Source: Cellulomonas sp. Leaf395
GTDB taxonomy: Bacteria > Actinomycetota > Actinomycetes > Actinomycetales > Cellulomonadaceae
Assembly: GCF_001424125.1 (NCBI RefSeq)
Contig: NZ_LMQI01000004.1
Span: 248,001-312,000 of the forward strand
DNA length: 64,000 nt
Direction of reading: 5' to 3'
The translations under genes were made by a program, and so were the position numbers. A model generated the notes under the pieces. It worked only from the letters and a program-made list of their open reading frames with translations. It was not told the DNA's origin and ran no database searches. Of the stretch, positions 60,634 through 64,000 are shown piece after piece. Position 1 is the first letter of the stretch; every line of letters starts with the position of its first letter.

Positions 60634-61833
60634 TCAGGCGGACCCACCGGCGAGCCGGGCCACTTGGGCGTCGAGGTACCGGCGCTCCGCGACGTTCGTC
60701 GCCCGGCCGGCTGCCCGCCGGTAGTGGGTGAGGGCCAGGTCGTGGGCGCCCGCCAGCTCGTGGAGGTGCGCCTTGAGCTGGTCGACGCGAGGGAGCGTGC
60801 CGTCGACGCCGTCCAGGACCGCCAGGCCCGCCGCAGGGCCGTGCACCATCGCCGCCGCGACCGCCCGGTTGAGCGCCACCACGGGGCTGGCCGTCATCCG
60901 CTCCAGCAGCTCGTACAGAGCGAGGATCTGCGGCCAGTCCGTCGCGTCGGCGGTCGTCGCACTGTCGTGGATCGCCGCGATCGCCGCCTGCAGCTGGTAC
61001 TCGCCGACCGCTCCCCGACCGATCGCGCCGTCGAGCAGCGCGGTCCCCTCGGCGATCCGGGCGTGGTCCCACAAGCTCCGGTCCTGGTCGGCCAGCGTCA
61101 CCGGGGTACCGGACTCGTCGGTGCGGGCGGGACGACGGGCGTCCGTCAGGAGCATCAGAGCGAGCAGACCGACGACCTCGGGGTCGTCGTCGGCCGCGTG
61201 CACGTGCCGGGCGAGGCGGATCGCCTCGTCGGACAGGTCGACGCGCGTGAGGTCGTCGCCGGTGCTCCCGACGTAGCCCTCGTTGAACATGAGGTACAGG
61301 ACACGCAGGACGCTGCGGCGCCGGTCGGGGCGCTCCTCGGGCGACGGCATCGAGAAACGTTCGCCGGCGACGCGTTGCTTGGCGCGGCTGATGCGCTGCG
61401 CCATCGTCGACTCGGGAACGAGGAACGCACGGGCGATCTCCGCGGTGGTCAGCCCACCGACCGCGCGCAGGGTCAGCGCGATGGCGGACGTCGGCGACAG
61501 CACCGGGTGGCAGCACAAGAACAGGACGGTCAGGGTGTCGTCGACCTCGGCGGCCGTGCCGGTCTCCGGTTCCGAGGCGACCCGGATCTCGCGCTCGCGA
61601 CGGGCGGTGTCGCTGCGCCACTGGTCGACCATCCGCCGCGTCGCTGTCTGCAGCAGCCAGCCGCGAGGCTGCGCCGGTGCGCCGTCCGCCGACCAGTGCC
61701 GGGCGGCGGCGATCAGCGCCTCCTGCACCGCGTCCTCGGCCGCGTCGAAGTCGCCCCAGCGGCGGGCGAGCGTGCCGAGGACCTGCGGTGCGAGCTCGCG
61801 CAGCAGGTCCTCGACGTCGCGGGAGACGTTCAG
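60634..61833 (-). CDS. ECF sigma factor (YCII-associated) with apparent CTG start
   Basis: A 399-aa sigma factor of the same family as the one at 21.8 kb but without the tandem repeats. Region 2: DFDAAEDAVQEALIAAARHW, WLLQTATRRMVDQWR. Region 4: IALTLRAVGGLTTAEIARAF, ESTMAQRISRAKQRV. C-terminal helical domain: YQLQAAIAAIHD, SPVVALNRAVAAA. Conserved homology begins at NVSRDVEDLLREL, and no ATG, GTG or TTG lies in frame between there and the YCII stop. The CTG at 61833 overlaps that stop (CTGA), exactly where a start is expected. Confidence 0.85.
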   Translation of the reverse strand: MNVSRDVEDLLRELAPQVLGTLARRWGDFDAAEDAVQEALIAAARHWSADGAPAQPRGWLLQTATRRMVDQWRSDTARREREIRVASEPETGTAAEVDDTLTVLFLCCHPVLSPTSAIALTLRAVGGLTTAEIARAFLVPESTMAQRISRAKQRVAGERFSMPSPEERPDRRRSVLRVLYLMFNEGYVGSTGDDLTRVDLSDEAIRLARHVHAADDDPEVVGLLALMLLTDARRPARTDESGTPVTLADQDRSLWDHARIAEGTALLDGAIGRGAVGEYQLQAAIAAIHDSATTADATDWPQILALYELLERMTASPVVALNRAVAAAMVHGPAAGLAVLDGVDGTLPRVDQLKAHLHELAGAHDLALTHYRRAAGRATNVAERRYLDAQVARLAGGSA

Positions 61834-62270
61834 CGCGGGTTGCTCGCCGTCTCGAGGTACGCGTTCATCTCCTCGACGCCCGACGGGCCGTCGTCCATGA
61901 TCCGACGCACCTGGATGGGCTGCTGCGTCGGGACGCCACCGCGCCCCGGCACCGCGGAGACGAGCCCGGCGATCTCCAGCGCGCGCTCCTCGGACTCCAC
62001 GTCCACGATCTGGTAGCCCGCGATCCACTCCTTGAACTCCTGGAACGGACCGTCCGTGATCACGGGCGTGACACCGTCCGACCGCACGACCTTGGCCAGG
62101 TCGGGGCCGGTGAGCACCTCGCCGCCGACGAGCTCGCCGTTGGCGATCAGCTCGGCGTTCAGCCGCCCGTAGTAGTTCAGGTGCGCGGCGACCTCGTCGT
62201 CGGTCCACTCGGACATGGGGGACTCGTCGGGACCGCTCTGGAAGTCCACGATCAGCAGGTACCTGGCCAT
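61830..62270 (-). CDS. YCII-related (DGPF) protein
   Basis: A 146-aa YCII-family protein, slightly longer than its paralogues. PVITDGPFQEFKEWIAGYQIVDV is the core, and IQVRRIMDDGPSGVEEMNAYLE the ending. It is the gene in front of the ECF sigma factor and is coupled to it by the CTGA overlap. Confidence 0.9.
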   Translation of the reverse strand: MARYLLIVDFQSGPDESPMSEWTDDEVAAHLNYYGRLNAELIANGELVGGEVLTGPDLAKVVRSDGVTPVITDGPFQEFKEWIAGYQIVDVESEERALEIAGLVSAVPGRGGVPTQQPIQVRRIMDDGPSGVEEMNAYLETASNPR

Positions 62271-62314
62271 GACTGCTCCTTCGTCGTCGTGCCCAGACTG
62301 GCACTGTCACTCGA

Positions 62315-62338
62315 AGAACGGAGCCCGCCCGCCGTTCT
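62315..62338. promoter_or_regulatory. Dyad in a divergent promoter region
   Basis: AGAACGG (62315-62321) and CCGTTCT (62332-62338) form a 7-base inverted repeat in the 99-base gap between the YCII gene and the 116-aa gene. It may be a regulator site, but no regulator is adjacent. Confidence 0.35.
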
Positions 62339-62369
62339 CGACGTGCGCGGTAGGAGTAGTTTCGCGCGC

Positions 62370-62720
62370 ATGGACCCGTCGTCCTCGACCAGGATGCCCG
62401 GCCGGCTGGTACCCGCCGGCGGCGGGCACGTGCCTGTGCGGGTGCGGGGGTTCATCGAGGACGCCGCGCCGGCCCGAGCCCAGCGGTCCGAGCGGGGGTT
62501 CGCCGTCGTGCTGGCGCGCACCGAGCACGACGTGGTCAAGGTCGTCGACGGCGCCACCGTCCTCGGCTACCTGCCGGAGGCGTGGTCGCGGGTGATCGAC
62601 TTCGAGCTGTGGTCGGCGGAGCAGGCCGGGGAGCCTGCTCTGGCCCGGGCGGTGCTGGAGGGTGCCCGAGGCGACCGGGACCTGTTCGTCATGCTGAGCT
62701 GGGGGCGGCGCCGGGCGTGA
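62370..62720 (+). CDS. Hypothetical protein (116 aa)
   Basis: A short soluble protein (MDPSSSTRMPGRLVPAGGG...) with a central segment GFAVVLARTEHDVVKVVDGATVLGYLPEAWSRVIDFELW and an Ala/Arg-rich end. I do not recognise the family. Coding bias is good and TAGTTT (62357-62362) sits seven bases before ATG 62370. Confidence 0.6.
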   Translation: MDPSSSTRMPGRLVPAGGGHVPVRVRGFIEDAAPARAQRSERGFAVVLARTEHDVVKVVDGATVLGYLPEAWSRVIDFELWSAEQAGEPALARAVLEGARGDRDLFVMLSWGRRRA

Positions 62721-62727
62721 GCCCGGC

Positions 62728-63510
62728 CTACACCTCGACGACCAGCGGCCGGCCCGGCTCGGCCCAGACCGTGCGGCCGCCGTCCGGTGCGAGCTCCGGT
62801 CGCTCGAGCGCCGCGGCGCTGTCCCGGAAGTGCGACCACCCCTCGTGGTGCACGGGCAGCACCGTGCGCGGTCGCAGCTCCCGGCACAGCTCGCGCCCGT
62901 CGTTGACCGTCATCGTGAAGCGCACCGGTCCGGTGGTGGGAAACCGGACGCCGCCGAGGTGCAGGACCACGGTGCCCACCTGCACCCGCTCCGCGACCCG
63001 ACGCACCGCGGAGGTCAGCACCGTGTCCCCGGTCACCCACACCGCGCCGTGCTCCTGGCCCTCCCACGTGAGGCTGAAGCCGGTGACGGCCCCCACGAGT
63101 GCCTGGGCGCCGACGGGCCCGTGCCGGCCGGGGGTCGCCGTGACCGTCAGCGCGGGTCGGTCGGGGTGGGTCAGCGTCGTCACCTCCCACGGGCTCAGGC
63201 CCTGGGCAGGAGCGCCGAGCCGACGCGCGCCGGGGACGGTGGTCAGCACCGCGGGGACACCGGCGAGCATCGCGCGGCCCGAGTCGTCGAGGTTGTCCGC
63301 GTGGTGGTCGTGGCTGAGCAGGACGGCGTCGACCTCGCCGACCTCCTCCACCGACAGCGCGGGACCGGCCGTCTTGCGCGACGACGTCCCCCAGCCGAAC
63401 GCGTAGGTCCGGCCGGGGGCGTCGAACGTCGGGTCGGTCAGGATGCGCCACCCGTCGACCTCCAGCAGCGCCGTCGGGCCTCCGACGTGCGTGAACGTGA
63501 AGGACGACAC
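62728..63510 (-). CDS. MBL-fold metallo-hydrolase
   Basis: A 260-aa metallo-beta-lactamase-fold protein of the UlaG-like branch. FTHVGGPTALLEVDG and RILTDPTFD begin the fold. LLSHDHHADNLDD is the HxHxDH motif, WVTGDTVLT the bridging Asp, and VLPVHHEGWSHF the last His. Zinc or manganese hydrolase, substrate unknown. GTG 63510 lies two bases after the upstream gene's stop. Confidence 0.9.
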   Translation of the reverse strand: MSSFTFTHVGGPTALLEVDGWRILTDPTFDAPGRTYAFGWGTSSRKTAGPALSVEEVGEVDAVLLSHDHHADNLDDSGRAMLAGVPAVLTTVPGARRLGAPAQGLSPWEVTTLTHPDRPALTVTATPGRHGPVGAQALVGAVTGFSLTWEGQEHGAVWVTGDTVLTSAVRRVAERVQVGTVVLHLGGVRFPTTGPVRFTMTVNDGRELCRELRPRTVLPVHHEGWSHFRDSAAALERPELAPDGGRTVWAEPGRPLVVEV

Positions 63511-63512
63511 CG

Positions 63513-64000
63513 TCAGGCGTTGACGCTGGGGGCGGGCGACCACGCGGCGTGCGCGAGCGCCCACTCCAGGGCTCGGTCGGCGATCTCCTCCCAGCCGGGC
63601 CCGGCGACCATCAGGTGCGGACGGCCCTCGTAGGTCTCGTGCTCGGTGACCGTGCCCGCGCCCTTGTAGTGCTTGGCGTTCGACGCCTGCACCGACGGCG
63701 GCATGATGTGGTCCTCCGAGCCCGACAGGAACAGCAGCGGCACCCGGTTCGGGTTTTTGAAGTCGACCCAGGCGTCCTGGTGCCCCGGCTGCACGTTCGC
63801 CAGCACGGAGTCGATGAGCACGCGGCCCGACGCCGGGATGTGGTACCGGTCGTAGAACGTCTGCGACTCCTCCTGCGTGTACGTGTTGGTGAACGCGTAC
63901 GTCCACTCCTCGAACGACAGGCCGACCGCGCGGTGGTGGTTCGCCGGGTTCTTCACCACGGGGAACACCGACTTCAGCTGCGACCACGGCGTGGTCAGCA
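63513..64000 (-). CDS. Alpha/beta hydrolase, 5' truncated
   Basis: The frame is open to the edge of the window, so the N-terminal half with the nucleophile is missing. The visible 160 or so residues include VPLLFLSGSEDHIMPPSVQAS (acid strand) and YEGRPHLMVAGPGWEEIADRALEWA (His loop and last helix), typical of the second half of an alpha/beta hydrolase. Codes in the same direction as the MBL gene and likely in one operon with it. Confidence 0.85.
   Translation of the reverse strand, partial: LTTPWSQLKSVFPVVKNPANHHRAVGLSFEEWTYAFTNTYTQEESQTFYDRYHIPASGRVLIDSVLANVQPGHQDAWVDFKNPNRVPLLFLSGSEDHIMPPSVQASNAKHYKGAGTVTEHETYEGRPHLMVAGPGWEEIADRALEWALAHAAWSPAPSVNA

Noticed and set aside
1..64000. tRNA, rRNA, CRISPR, insertion sequences or prophage
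   Set aside because: No TTCGANNC-containing cloverleaf next to a CCA-type end, no spaced direct-repeat array, no transposase or integrase and no phage structural genes were seen on reading; a covariance search could still find a divergent RNA.

Overview
This is a very GC-rich (clearly above 70% by eye), densely coding stretch. Nearly all third codon positions are G or C, GTG starts are common, and many neighbours share 4-base ATGA/GTGA stop-start overlaps. Gene content (fused MrpAB antiporter, paired ECF sigma factor and YCII genes, deazaflavin/F420-type enzymes, DUF4235 and DUF2975 proteins, DUF559/AbiEi protein, DrrAB-like exporter) points to an actinobacterium, most like the Cellulomonas group of the Micrococcales. 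That placement is inference from style and content. It looks like ordinary chromosome: I see no rRNA, tRNA, CRISPR array, insertion sequence or phage gene, and no gene-free stretch longer than 300 bases (the largest is 3988-4282).

Layout. 1-4.0 kb: end of a penicillin-acylase-family gene and a membrane-bound iron-sulfur oxidoreductase. 4.3-12.2 kb: a six-gene mrp Na+/H+ antiporter operon (AB fusion, C, D, E, F, G) followed by a flavoprotein. 12.3-16.6 kb: a TPP riboswitch driving a thiamine ABC importer (binding protein, permease, ATPase). 16.7-20.6 kb: SRPBCC protein, tandem GNAT, a YgjV-GNAT fusion and mntH. 20.7-26.7 kb: an AbiEi/DUF559 protein bracketed by repeats, an ECF sigma factor with a tandem-repeat insertion followed upstream by four YCII-type genes, an ArsR-VOC operon, another YCII gene and an SDR. 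26.8-35.7 kb: PadR and TetR regulators, a zinc alcohol dehydrogenase, a two-component system and two methyltransferases. 35.8-37.4 kb: a DUF6345 protein with a caspase-like His/Cys pair plus a partner of unknown function. 37.4-41.1 kb: F420-type reductase, universal stress protein, two CrcB fluoride channels, TetR plus hydrolase. 41.2-43.8 kb: ArsR-ArsC fusion, ArsC and an APC permease in one coupled operon. 43.8-51.4 kb: MFS exporter, SDR, PIN protein, AAA ATPase and an ABC exporter. 51.4-56.2 kb: DrrA/DrrB-like exporter with a UvrA-like ATPase, divergent from its TetR. 56.3-64 kb: small stress and flavodoxin proteins, XRE-DUF2975 pair, ABC/CPBP operon, a second ECF-YCII pair that seems to use a CTG start, an MBL-fold hydrolase and a truncated alpha/beta hydrolase.

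Regulation is unusually readable. Perfect or near-perfect palindromes sit in the promoters of many regulators (ArsR 24868, TetR 29770-29835, TetR 39465, TetR 55384, XRE 57979, PadR 26765, mntH 19336). At least ten genes show a TAnnnT-like -10 box 6-7 bases before the start codon, which suggests leaderless mRNAs. Two related families of intergenic palindromic repeats are spread through the window.

The most promising candidates for something undescribed are the DUF6345 caspase-like gene with its partner (35792-37404), the REP-like elements bracketing the AbiEi/DUF559 gene, and the ars operon that carries an APC-type permease where an arsenite exporter would be expected.
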